Below, piece by piece: positions 34,713 through 42,372 of a stretch of 46,874 bases of DNA; the first letter of the stretch is position 1; every line of letters begins with the position of its first letter. Below the pieces are notes generated by a model. The model saw only the letters and a list, made by a program, of their open reading frames with translations. It did no database searches and was not told where the DNA came from. Origin of the DNA: Mangrovicoccus ximenensis (lineage in GTDB: Bacteria > Pseudomonadota > Alphaproteobacteria > Rhodobacterales > Rhodobacteraceae); the NCBI RefSeq assembly GCF_003056725.1, contig NZ_QBKZ01000002.1, positions 361,360 through 408,233 on the forward strand. Direction: 5' to 3'. The position numbers were made by a program, and so were the translations under genes.

Positions 34713-34748
34713 TGAGTTCCATGAAATCCCATAGTATCCCTTTCCCTA
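34713..34748 (+). promoter_or_regulatory. mraZ promoter region with MraZ-type boxes
   Basis: Three boxes spaced 10 bases apart, TTCCA-N5-TCCCA-N5-TCCCT (34718-34742), read on the other strand as GGGA/TGGGA repeats. This is the layout of the MraZ operator (TGGGN boxes with 5-base gaps) known from E. coli. They overlap a possible promoter, TTGAGT (34713-34718), 17-base spacer, TATCCC (34736-34741), which would start transcription near 34748. This suggests autoregulation of mraZ and its leader. Confidence 0.55.
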
Positions 34749-34914
34749 ACGGAGACAGACAAAAAATAAAGCAGGCTCATACAGGCAAGCACATCTCCGG
34801 TAAGAAGTCTTCGCGCGGGCGTGTCCCCCAAGGTTTGCCCCGCGCAGAAGATCGACCAAGAGGCACAGGTGGCGGATCAGGCTGTGGCAGCGGCCCGGTC
34901 CGCCACTTTCATTT
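34748..34914 (+). ncRNA. UpsM-like sRNA / long mraZ 5' leader
   Basis: The mraZ leader is about 190 bases and ends with a terminator-like hairpin (34869-34906) plus U-rich TTTCATTT, 27 bases before the mraZ start. In Rhodobacter the dcw cluster is preceded by a long leader that yields the abundant sRNA UpsM. Position, length and 3' hairpin agree. The 5' end is inferred from the promoter candidate. I did not verify primary-sequence similarity to UpsM. Confidence 0.55.
34869..34914 (+). terminator. Intrinsic terminator/attenuator in the mraZ leader
   Basis: Stem GTGGCGGA (34869-34876) / TCCGCCAC (34899-34906), a 22-base loop that can fold further (GGC/GCC), then TTTCATTT. Because it lies before mraZ, it would end the leader RNA and limit read-through into mraZ-rsmH. 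Confidence 0.65.
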
Positions 34915-34940
34915 AGGTAGGATTGCCAGGGGATCACATC

Positions 34941-35441
34941 GTGCTCTGCACCTTCCGGGGCGAATTTGGGCAGAAGATCGACGCGAAGGGCCGCGTCTCG
35001 ATTCCTGCACAGATCCGGAAGGTCCTGGATGCCGGCGATCCCGACCGCGAGTCCGGCGAAGACCCCAACCTGATCATCGTTTTCGGCGACACGACCCGCA
35101 GCTGTCTCCTGGGCTACAGCCAGCAGGCCATGGCCGAGGTCGAAGCCAAGATCCACGCGATGAAGGCCAGTCCGCGAAAGAAGGCGCTGGTCAAGGCCTT
35201 CCTGACGCTCAGCTGGGAAGCCCGGGTCGACACCACAGGACGGATCGTGCTGCCGAAGCATCTGCGCACGCGGCTGGGGCTGGGCGAGACCGGCGAGCTG
35301 ACTTTCGCCGGCGGCGGCGAGAAGTTTGAAATCTGGAACTCGGTCGATTACGAGGCCGAGGCGGCCGCATTCGACCTCACCGAGGTCGAGGGATACGAGG
35401 AGGGGATGGACCTCTCCGAACTGCTTGACATGGAAGACTGA
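34941..35441 (+). CDS. mraZ: Transcriptional regulator MraZ (dcw cluster)
   Basis: 166 residues. MraZ binds DNA upstream of its own operon and helps set expression of division and cell-wall genes. Two AbrB-like repeats are visible: [20 protein letters not shown] at the start and [20 protein letters not shown] in the middle. I use GTG 34941, with AGGGG 9 bases upstream; TTG 34923 gives a longer protein with a non-conserved start. Four bases separate it from rsmH. The acidic C-terminal tail is common in this family. Confidence 0.93.
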   Translation: MLCTFRGEFGQKIDAKGRVSIPAQIRKVLDAGDPDRESGEDPNLIIVFGDTTRSCLLGYSQQAMAEVEAKIHAMKASPRKKALVKAFLTLSWEARVDTTGRIVLPKHLRTRLGLGETGELTFAGGGEKFEIWNSVDYEAEAAAFDLTEVEGYEEGMDLSELLDMED

Positions 35442-35445
35442 ACCG

Positions 35446-36603
35446 ATGACCGAAGCCCCCCACGTTCCGGTCCTGATCGGCAAGATCATCGAGGCGGTTG
35501 CGCCGGTTTCCGGCCGCTGGCTGGACGGCACGCTGGGTGCCGGCGGCTACACGCGCGCGCTTCTGGATGCCGGGGCGGAGCATGTGATCGGAGTCGACCG
35601 CGATCCGCTGGCGCTGGAGCTGGCGGCGGACTGGGGCAAGCCCTATGGCGACCGGCTGAGCCTGTTCCACGGCACCTTCTCGACGCTCGACCAGGCCACC
35701 GACCGGCCGCTTGACGGGATCACGCTGGATCTGGGGGTCAGCTCGATGCAGCTCGACCTGGCGGAGCGGGGCTTCTCCTTCATGCGCGACGGCCCCCTGG
35801 ACATGCGGATGAGCCAGGACGGCGTCTCGGCGGCAGATCTGGTCAACGGCGCCTCCGAGGAGGTCCTGGCCGACATTCTCTATCACTACGGCGAAGAGCG
35901 TGCCTCGCGCCGCATCGCCCGCGCGATCGGGACCGCGCGCAAGACCGCGCCGATCGAGACGACGCAGGCGCTGGTCAAGATCATCGAGTCCTGCCTGCCG
36001 CGCCCGAAGCCCGGCCAGAGCCATCCGGCGACCCGCAGCTTCCAGGCGCTGCGCATCGCGGTGAACGACGAATTCGGCCAGCTCGCCGAAGGGCTCGAGG
36101 CCGCCGAGCGGGTGCTGGCGCCGGGCGGCTGGCTGGCGGTCGTCACCTTCCATTCGATGGAGGACCGCGTGGTCAAGCGGTTCTTCCAGGCGCGCTCCGC
36201 GCGCTCGGGCGGCGGCGGCAGCCGGCACCGGCGGCCGGAAATTGCAGGGTTTCGGCCTGTGTCGTGCTCTTCCTTGCAGGGCATGGCGAAGAAAACAGGG
36301 CGAAATCCGCCGGATATCAATGCCATGGGACTTGTTCAGGATGAAATGATGAACCAGCGGACGGCGTTTTGGCGCAGGGATGCCGCGGCATCCATGGCCG
36401 AGAGCATTGCGCAGGCGCTGCAACGGCGCCCCGCATCCAGCGGCTCGCCGGACGAGGCGGAGGTCCTGCTTCCGCAGTTGCTGGAAGCGGCCATGCCCGC
36501 CCCGGCAGAGCTTGCCGCCGCGGATCCGAGCGCCGAACAGGTACTGGACGACATGGCAGCGAGGCGTGCCGATCTGGGTCCGAGGTCAGCCGCGCGGGGA
36601 TGA
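35446..36603 (+). CDS. rsmH: 16S rRNA (cytosine1402-N4)-methyltransferase RsmH with foreign C-terminus
   Basis: Residues 1 to about 264 are RsmH (MraW), which methylates C1402 in the ribosomal P site. Features are HVPVL at the N-terminus, the SAM motif [38 protein letters not shown], and the late [16 protein letters not shown]. After [13 protein letters not shown] (about 36240) homology ends. The remaining ~120 residues ([20 protein letters not shown]... to 36603) are not RsmH and I do not recognise them. The usual last ~60 residues, and the ftsL/ftsI genes that normally follow, are missing. The core is mostly present, but the loss removes part of the substrate domain, so activity is uncertain. 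Confidence 0.85.
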   Translation: MTEAPHVPVLIGKIIEAVAPVSGRWLDGTLGAGGYTRALLDAGAEHVIGVDRDPLALELAADWGKPYGDRLSLFHGTFSTLDQATDRPLDGITLDLGVSSMQLDLAERGFSFMRDGPLDMRMSQDGVSAADLVNGASEEVLADILYHYGEERASRRIARAIGTARKTAPIETTQALVKIIESCLPRPKPGQSHPATRSFQALRIAVNDEFGQLAEGLEAAERVLAPGGWLAVVTFHSMEDRVVKRFFQARSARSGGGGSRHRRPEIAGFRPVSCSSLQGMAKKTGRNPPDINAMGLVQDEMMNQRTAFWRRDAAASMAESIAQALQRRPASSGSPDEAEVLLPQLLEAAMPAPAELAAADPSAEQVLDDMAARRADLGPRSAARG

Positions 36604-37643
36604 TCGAGGGGTTCCGCCGCTGGTTCGACCCGGTTCCGGCCGACCTGCTGGCTGATCCGACCTTCATGACCGCCCTTGCCCCGGCCATCGCGAAGGAAAC
36701 GCCGGACGGGAGCAATGCGGCCCGGTCGGCGAAGCGCTCGACACCGTCGGGGCACCTGCAAGGGCGGGCACCGACCAGCTGAAGGCGCTGACGACCCGCT
36801 TCGGCATCGCGGATTGCCTTTCAGCGGCATCCCGGGGCACGGCGCGACCTGCTGGAGAAGAAGGCCGAGGACGACCGCGCGCTGTTGCGGCAGGTGGAGG
36901 GGCTGAACGGGCGGGCGGCGGCGATTGCCAATCTCAAGAGCACCGCACAGGACGCGATCCGGCACGGCGATCCGCAGGAAATGGAGGCGCTCCTGTCCCG
37001 CGTGGACGAGGCCGAGACCGAGATCGCGGCGGAGACCGGGCTCGCCCGCGCCGACAGCGCGTGTCTGCGCGGCCGGGTGGAAGACGCCTGCCGCATCCTC
37101 TCCGCCGCCGACAGCTTTGCGGGCCCCGACCTGGCCGGATCGGCAAGACGGCGGGCACGCTGCGAAGGCCGGCGCCACGCAGGCGGGGTGCGCTATGGCG
37201 GTACCGGGCTGGCACGGGCCATCGACATGGACCGGACGGGCCTCTCGCAAATCGACAAGGGAGCAGAGCTGCAACTTTGGGGCGATTTGCGGAACACCCC
37301 CGGCGTCGCGCTTCGGGACAAGGGCAGCCGCAGCGCCGGGGAGGACGGCACCGCCCTGCCGGCACGCAGCGCCGCCACCTATCGCGCCGCCCTCACCGTC
37401 CACGATGTGTCCGCGCATCCGCCGGACTGGGCCATTACGCGGGAAAACATCGCCATTGCGGAACTGGCACTGGCCGGTCACCCGGCCTGCTCGGAAGGCA
37501 CCGCGGCATTGGAGCGCGCACGGACCGCAGTGGCGGCGGCACTGGCCGGCCGTGATCCAGTGCGTGCGGGGGACCGTCACGAGGAGGCACCCCGGCTGCG
37601 GCAGAACATTCCCGGCGCGCGCCCGCTCCGCAGCTCCGCCTAA
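36600..37643 (+). pseudogene. Degraded tetratricopeptide-repeat protein gene
   Basis: Pieces in different frames resemble a TPR protein family common in Rhodobacteraceae. The start is [20 protein letters not shown] at 36600, then in another frame GTDQLKALTTRFGIAD (~36765-36812), then from about 36830 ALLRQVEGLNGRAAAIANLK ... AAETGLARADSACLRGRVED, and GTGLARAIDMDRTGL. The last part, from about 37290, carries degenerate repeat signatures such as GVALRDKGSRSAGEDGTAL and TYRAALTVHDVSAHPPDWAI. Two or more frameshifts and few remaining repeats indicate decay. Its stop overlaps the convergent channel gene's stop. The family assignment is from pattern memory and moderate. Confidence 0.5.
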
Positions 37644-38671
37644 ATCGCGAAAATCGCGGCCCAGCCGCCGAAGAGGAGCAGCGGGAAGACGTAGCGGGAG
37701 GTGCGGTCGAGGCGGCGGGCGGCGGGCTTGTCCGAGGCGCGGCCCTCGCCGCCCTTGTTGATCAGCCACGCCACCAGCGACTCGGCCATCGACAGGAAGA
37801 CCAGCCCCACCGCCCAGATCAGCATCTTGTCGATCACCGTCAGGTAGCCCAGCGTCGGCAGCTGCCCGGCGATCGACAGCGAGAAGGCGATCGCCGTCAG
37901 CATCGCCGTCGCCCCGAGCCCGATGCGGAACTCGAACCGCTCCGGCGAGCCCCAGAAGATCGTCCAGGACATCGCCACCACGAAGCTCAGCGGCAGCAGG
38001 ACCCGGTAGATGTAGTAGGTCGCCTCCCGCTGGGCTTCGATCGTCAGGGTCAGCACGCTGGAGGGACGGTCGAGCACGGCAAGCTGGTGCACGACGGACG
38101 CCAGCGACACGCCCTCGATGTTCCAGCCCTCGACATTGAGCCGCCCGGAGATCCGCGGCGGCGCCTCGGCGGGCTCAAGCAACAGGCTCTGCGCATCCAT
38201 GTCCGGCGCCAGGAAATCCAGCGTGAAATGCTGGCGGTCGAAGGGGAAGCGCTCCAGCCGGTGATAGGAGGAGATCCACCCGGTATAGCGCTGCACGTAG
38301 CGGACCCGGCCGCCCTCGCCGACCGCGACCTGGTTGCGGGAAATCCGGAAGGCCTCGCGCAGAGAGGCGGAATTGGCCAGCATCACCGGCGGGAACCAGA
38401 CCTGGCTGACGCCGAAGCGGCAGCCCTCGAGCCCCTCGAGACGCGGATCGGTCCATTCCATCGCCATGCGCAGGTCGACATCGATGCGCTGGTCGGTATC
38501 GCTGACGCCGAGGAAATCCGCGACGATGAAGCCGACCGCCACCCGCACCGGCCCGTCCGCGGGCGGCGGCTGGTCGGTGCGCAGCTCGGGCAAGGTGCAG
38601 TCGGCCACGGCCATGGCAGGAAGGCAGAGAAGCAGGAGAAAGGCGGCGAACCGCCCGAGATGCCGTCGCAT
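37640..38671 (-). CDS. Pentameric ligand-gated ion channel homologue (prokaryotic Cys-loop receptor family)
   Basis: 343 residues from ATG 38671 (GGGAGG upstream). There is a signal peptide (FAAFLLLLCLPAMAVA), then an extracellular β-sandwich domain of ~190 residues with RVAVGFIVADFLGVSDTDQR, VWFPPVMLANSASLRE and the pre-TM region RYTGWISSYHRLERFPFDRQ. This aligns with the Pro-loop region of GLIC/ELIC-type receptors (FPFDxQ). Four membrane segments follow: YYIYRVLLPLSFVVAMSW, then a pore-lining helix in LGATAMLTAIAFSLSIAGQL, a third, and a C-terminal one (YVFPLLLFGGWAAIFAI). As in other bacterial members the Cys-loop disulfide is absent. Ligand unknown. Confidence 0.85.
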   Translation of the reverse strand: MRRHLGRFAAFLLLLCLPAMAVADCTLPELRTDQPPPADGPVRVAVGFIVADFLGVSDTDQRIDVDLRMAMEWTDPRLEGLEGCRFGVSQVWFPPVMLANSASLREAFRISRNQVAVGEGGRVRYVQRYTGWISSYHRLERFPFDRQHFTLDFLAPDMDAQSLLLEPAEAPPRISGRLNVEGWNIEGVSLASVVHQLAVLDRPSSVLTLTIEAQREATYYIYRVLLPLSFVVAMSWTIFWGSPERFEFRIGLGATAMLTAIAFSLSIAGQLPTLGYLTVIDKMLIWAVGLVFLSMAESLVAWLINKGGEGRASDKPAARRLDRTSRYVFPLLLFGGWAAIFAI

Positions 38672-38823
38672 GGGCCCTCCCGAAGCATTTGATATGGCCG
38701 ACAGTTCCACGAAGGCCCCGCTTCGCGCAAGAGCCAAGATGCGACAGCCCGCCGCGGCGGCAAAGCCCGTTGGCAACAGCCCCCCCGATGGCCTAAGCCT
38801 TTGTCCCACAGAGGGAGGACAAG
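38672..38823 (+). promoter_or_regulatory. Leader of metY, possibly structured
   Basis: The 152 bases between the divergent channel gene and metY include pairing potential around GCCCGCCGCGGCGGC (~38750-38764) and GGCAACAGCCCCCCGATGGCC (~38772-38792). Genes of methionine synthesis in alphaproteobacteria are often under SAM riboswitches. The conserved bases of SAM-I or SAM-II cannot be matched by eye, so I only flag the leader. Confidence 0.2.
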
Positions 38824-40113
38824 ATGACTGACGCACCCGATCACGGCTTCGACACGAAGCAGGTCCATGCCGGCACCGCGCCTGATCCGGCGACCGGCGC
38901 GATCCAGACGCCGATCTACCAGACCACCGCCTACAAGTTCCGCGATGCCGAGCATGCCGCGAAGCTCTTCAACCTCGAGGAGATCGGCTACATCTATTCG
39001 CGGCTCACGAACCCGACGGTCTCGGCGCTGGCGGCGCGGATCACCGCGCTCGAAGGCGGCGCGGGCGGCATCTGCTGCTCCTCGGGCCATGCCGCGCAGA
39101 TCATGGCGCTGTTCCCGCTGATGGCCCCGGGGCGCAACGTGGTTGCCTCGACCCGGCTCTACGGCGGCACGGTCACGCAGCTGAGCCAGACGATCAAGCG
39201 CTTCGGCTGGTCGGCGAAATTCGTCGATTTCGACGATCTGGCCGCGCTCGAGGCCGCCATCGACGGCGACACCCGCGCCGTGTTCTGCGAGTCGATCGCC
39301 AATCCGGGCGGCTACATCACCGATCTCGACGCCGTCTCGGCGGTCGCGGCGAAGGCCGGCCTGCCGCTGATCGTCGACAACACCTCGGCCACGCCCTATC
39401 TGTGCCGCCCGTTCGAGCACGGCGCGACCATCGTCGTCCATTCGACCACGAAATACCTGACCGGCAACGGCACGGTGACCGGCGGCGCGGTGATCGACAG
39501 CGGCACCTTCGACTGGTCGGCCTCGGACAAGTTCCCCAGCTTCTCGCAGCCGGAACCGGCCTATCACGGGCTGACCTTCGGGACGCTCGGGCCGATGGCC
39601 TTCACCTTCCATTCGATCGCCATCGGGCTGCGCGACCTCGGCATGACGATGAACCCGCAGGCGGCGCATTACACGCTTCTGGGCATCGAGACGCTGTCGC
39701 TGCGGATGCGCAAGCATGTCGAGAACGCGAAGGCCGTCGCCGCCTGGCTGGAGAACGATCCGCGGATTTCGAGGGTGACCTATGCCGGGCTGGAAAGCTC
39801 GCCCTGGCACGACCGGGTGGCGCGGATCTGTCCCGAAGGCGCCGGGTCGCTCTTCACCTTCGGGCTGAAGGGCGGCTACGAGGCCTGCGTCAAGCTCGTC
39901 GACAACCTCAAGCTGTTCTGCCATGTCGCCAACCTGGGCGACACGCGCTCGCTGATCATCCATTCCGCCTCGACCACGCACCGCCAGCTCTCCGAGGAAC
40001 AGCAGGTCGCCGCCGGAGCCGCACCCGACATGGTGCGGGTGTCGATCGGCATCGAGGATGCCAAGGACCTGATCGCCGATCTCGACCAGGCGCTGTCCGC
40101 CGCCGGCGCCTGA
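38824..40113 (+). CDS. metY: O-acetylhomoserine sulfhydrylase (aminocarboxypropyltransferase)
   Basis: 429 residues, Cys/Met-metabolism PLP enzyme. It joins O-acetylhomoserine and sulfide to homocysteine in methionine synthesis. The N-terminus FDTKQVHAGTAPDPATGA with IQTPIYQTTAYKFRDAEHAA, the tyrosine/arginine region YIYSRLTNPT, the PLP aspartate in LIVDNTSATPY and the Schiff-base lysine Lys210 in VVHSTTKYLTGNG are all present. Length ~430 favours MetY over the shorter MetZ/MetB group. GGGAGG is 8-9 bases upstream of the ATG. Monocistronic with a strong hairpin after it. Confidence 0.95.
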   Translation: MTDAPDHGFDTKQVHAGTAPDPATGAIQTPIYQTTAYKFRDAEHAAKLFNLEEIGYIYSRLTNPTVSALAARITALEGGAGGICCSSGHAAQIMALFPLMAPGRNVVASTRLYGGTVTQLSQTIKRFGWSAKFVDFDDLAALEAAIDGDTRAVFCESIANPGGYITDLDAVSAVAAKAGLPLIVDNTSATPYLCRPFEHGATIVVHSTTKYLTGNGTVTGGAVIDSGTFDWSASDKFPSFSQPEPAYHGLTFGTLGPMAFTFHSIAIGLRDLGMTMNPQAAHYTLLGIETLSLRMRKHVENAKAVAAWLENDPRISRVTYAGLESSPWHDRVARICPEGAGSLFTFGLKGGYEACVKLVDNLKLFCHVANLGDTRSLIIHSASTTHRQLSEEQQVAAGAAPDMVRVSIGIEDAKDLIADLDQALSAAGA

Positions 40114-40121
40114 CCGGCAGA

Positions 40122-40143
40122 GGGGCCGCGCAGCCGCGGCCCC
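40122..40143 (+). terminator. Hairpin downstream of metY
   Basis: Perfect 9-base stem GGGGCCGCG/CGCGGCCCC with loop CAGC, 9 bases after the metY stop. No U-run follows. Confidence 0.6.
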
Positions 40144-40150
40144 GTCCGGA

Positions 40151-40240
40151 TCACTGGTCCAGCGCGAAGACCACGGTGACCCGCTCGGTCACCGTCAGCG
40201 CGCCGGGCGCCACCGGCATGGCGGCGTCGGTCCAGCCCGG
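40151..40240 (-). pseudogene. C-terminal fragment of a SIMPL (DUF541/YggE-like) protein
   Basis: About 28 residues end at a stop at 40151-40153: MPVAPGALTVTERVTVVFAL then DQ. This matches the terminal strand pattern of periplasmic SIMPL-domain proteins (PVAxGxxTVxxxVxVxxxL). Upstream on the same strand no further SIMPL sequence is found, so only the tail of a gene remains. The match is short and the call tentative. Confidence 0.35.
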
Positions 40241-40495
40241 AGAGACTTGCGGATCGCCCGGCGCGGCCGCGGACCGGTGGCGGCACGCGCCGCGCTCCGG
40301 GACCGCCGGGTCGCCCATCGGGCTTGAACCGATGCCGCCCCAATAAGCAGCTCTCCCGGACCGGGAGCTGGCCCCGCAATGCCAAGCTCCGGATCACGCC
40401 CGGAAATGCCGTGCGGATCACGCCGCCGTCCCCCGGCAATCAATCCGGAGGCGACGTCGAACAAGGGTCAGGCCTCAACGGAGATCAACACGTCC
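40241..40495. other. Intergenic stretch without recognisable gene
   Basis: 255 GC-rich bases between the SIMPL-like fragment and the tpa terminator hairpins. Short open frames exist but none resembles a known protein. A 19-base hairpin at 40316-40334 resembles a tRNA T-arm without the rest of a tRNA. It may be gene debris like its neighbours. Confidence 0.4.
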
Positions 40496-40538
40496 GGTCC
40501 CAGTCAACAGGGACCGGCGGCCCGCCGGAGCGGGCCGC
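40496..40538 (-). terminator. Paired hairpins downstream of tpa
   Basis: First in the direction of transcription is GCGGCCCGC/GCGGGCCGC with a 4-base loop (40517-40538). Second is GGTCCC/GGGACC with an 8-base loop (40496-40515). Both are perfect stems just after the tpa stop; neither is followed by a U-run. Confidence 0.55.
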
Positions 40539-40545
40539 AGCCTGC

Positions 40546-41925
40546 TCAGCCGAAGACCCGGCCGAGCGCGCCGTCGACCGCATCGGTGATCTGGTCGATG
40601 TCGTCCGGCGTGGCGATCAGCGCGGGCGAGAAGCACAGCGTGTTGTTGAAGCCGGTGAAGCTGCGGTTGGTGGCGCCGATGATGACGCCCTGCGCCATGC
40701 AGTCGGCAACCACCGCCTGCACCATCTTCTCGGCGGCAGGTTCCTTGGTGGCGCGGTCGGCAACCAGCTCGGCACCGCAGAACAGGCCCTTGCCGCGCAC
40801 GTCGCCGATGACCTTGTGCTTCTCCATCAGCGCGGCGAGATTGGCCATCATCCGCGCGCCCATGGCGGTGGTGTTCTCCAGCAGGTTCTCTTCCTCGAGG
40901 ATCTTCATGTTCTCGATCGCCGCCGCCGGGCCCGCGGTGCAGCCGCCGAAGGTGGAGATGTCGCGGAAGTAGTCCATCGGGTCGGACATGTCGGTCTTGA
41001 ACAGGTCGAAGACCTTCTCGGTCGTCACCAGGCAGGCGATCGCCGCATAGCCCGAGGCCACGCCCTTGGCCATGGTCACGAAATCGGGCTGGATGCCGTA
41101 TTGCTGATAGCCGAACCAGGTGCCGGTCCGGCCCATGCCGCAGACCACCTCGTCGATATGCAGCAGGATGTCGTACTTGTCGCAGATTTCGCGGACCCGC
41201 TGCCAGTAGCCCTCGGGCGGCGTGATCACGCCGCCGCCGGCGGTCACCGGCTCCAGGCAGAGCGCGCCGACGGTGTCGGGGCCTTCGCGCAGGATGACCT
41301 CTTCGATGGCGTCAGCCGCGCGCTCGCCATAGTTCTCGCACTCCCACTGGGCGCGGTATTCCATGCAGTGCGGCACCTCGACGAAGCCCGGCGTGTAGGG
41401 CCCGTACTGCATGTTGCGCTCGGGCTGGCCGCCGGCCGAGATGCAGGCGATGGTCGAGCCGTGATAGTCGCGCTCGCGGTAGAGGATCTTGTGCTTCCTG
41501 CCGCCGTGGCGCTTGTGCGCGATCTGGCGGACCATCTTGAAGGCCTTCTCGTTGGCCTCGGAGCCGGAGTTGACGTAGTAGACGCGGCTCATGCCCGGCA
41601 TCTTCGCGAGCAGCATCTCGGCGAACTGGCTGCCGGGGATCGAGCCCGCCGATTGCGCGAAATAGTTCATCTTGATCAGCTGGTCGCGCACGGCATTGGC
41701 GATGCGTTCGCGGCCATAGCCCACGTTCACCGTCCAGACGCCGCCCGAGACTGCATCGAGATGCTCCTTGCCGGTCTGGTCCCAGACTCGCATGCCCTTG
41801 CCCTCGACGATGATCTTCGGATCCTTCGTCTCGAGAGACTTGTGCTGCAGCAGGTGGTGCCACAGATGGGCGCGGTCGGCCTCGATGACGGCGGAAAGAT
41901 CGTTCGGCTGAACCGACTTGTTCAT
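40546..41925 (-). CDS. tpa: Taurine:pyruvate aminotransferase
   Basis: 459 residues from ATG 41925 (GGAG 7 bases upstream); ATG 41937 is an alternative. Class III PLP aminotransferase moving the amino group of taurine to pyruvate to give sulfoacetaldehyde and alanine. Characteristic stretches are PNDLSAVIEADRAHLWHHLL, HLDAVSGGVWTVNVGYGRE, NYFAQSAGSIPGSQFAEMLL, the PLP aspartate in LLHIDEVVCGMGRTG and the lysine in FVTMAKGVASGYAA. These are closer to Tpa than to omega-amino acid:pyruvate enzymes. A TauR-like site lies upstream, but tauR, xsc, pta and tauABC are not in the window. Confidence 0.9.
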   Translation of the reverse strand: MNKSVQPNDLSAVIEADRAHLWHHLLQHKSLETKDPKIIVEGKGMRVWDQTGKEHLDAVSGGVWTVNVGYGRERIANAVRDQLIKMNYFAQSAGSIPGSQFAEMLLAKMPGMSRVYYVNSGSEANEKAFKMVRQIAHKRHGGRKHKILYRERDYHGSTIACISAGGQPERNMQYGPYTPGFVEVPHCMEYRAQWECENYGERAADAIEEVILREGPDTVGALCLEPVTAGGGVITPPEGYWQRVREICDKYDILLHIDEVVCGMGRTGTWFGYQQYGIQPDFVTMAKGVASGYAAIACLVTTEKVFDLFKTDMSDPMDYFRDISTFGGCTAGPAAAIENMKILEEENLLENTTAMGARMMANLAALMEKHKVIGDVRGKGLFCGAELVADRATKEPAAEKMVQAVVADCMAQGVIIGATNRSFTGFNNTLCFSPALIATPDDIDQITDAVDGALGRVFG

Positions 41926-42010
41926 GGCGTGCTCCAAAGCGGGAATCGCGCGGGGCCGGTCGCTCCGCGGCGGGTTTGCCGAGTGTCCTGCCTATTTTCC
42001 CTGCAAACCG

Positions 42011-42043
42011 ATAGGGCCAGAGCACTTCGCGATTTAGGTCCAG
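42011..42043 (-). promoter_or_regulatory. TauR-type direct repeat upstream of tpa
   Basis: On the minus strand CTGGACCTAA (42034-42043) fits exactly the CTGGACYTAA element reported for the MocR-type activator TauR in Rhodobacter. A weaker copy, CTGGCCCTAT (42011-42020), follows 23 bases on in the same orientation. They lie 86-118 bases before the tpa start, suiting activator sites. Confidence 0.6.
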
Positions 42044-42200
42044 ATCGGCAGAGGTTTGGAAACGTCCCTGTTTGATGGCGCTTGCCGAATTTTCTCCGGA
42101 GTTCCGGCATCCGGTCCCGCCGACGCCGCGATGCATTTCCGGGCAGCGGCGGGACGTCTGACTGAGCTTGCCCCCGGATCGCGGGCTGGGCCGATATTCA

Positions 42201-42372
42201 CTATGCGGCCATTGGGGTGGTCATGCCGATCCTTGCCTGCTCCGGTGTTCGGTATCCGATGCTCGAATGGCGGCGCTGCCGATTGTAGAAGATGGCGATG
42301 TACTCGAACGGCGCCGCCCTGGCCTCGCGGCACGACCGGAATCTGGTTCGATGGACGAGCTCGTTCTTCCGC
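42201..42372 (-). mobile_element. IS3-family transposase remnant (C-terminal end of OrfB)
   Basis: About 56 residues of the DDE transposase tail: KNELVHRTRFRS, then FEYIAIFYNRQRRHSSIGYR and TPEQARIGM, ending at a stop at 42201-42203. The catalytic residues upstream are missing. At about 42371 the sequence changes to a molybdopterin oxidoreductase gene on the other strand. No complete IS and no confirmed terminal inverted repeat is visible, although an IS end should lie just left of 42201. Confidence 0.85.

Noticed and set aside
40316..40334. A tRNA T-arm-like hairpin on the minus strand (6-bp stem around GGTTCAAGCC)
   Set aside because: No matching 5' acceptor strand, the anticodon arm cannot be folded properly and no discriminator/CCA context is present. 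Likely coincidence or debris.
42056..42200. A short frame starting METSLFDGACRIFSG upstream of the IS remnant, considered as the start of a divergent tauR
   Set aside because: It has no GntR-type helix-turn-helix sequence and runs into the IS3 remnant; no support as a gene.
42160..42200. A terminal inverted repeat of the IS3 remnant
   Set aside because: The opposite end is deleted and no partner repeat can be compared, so the element boundary cannot be set.
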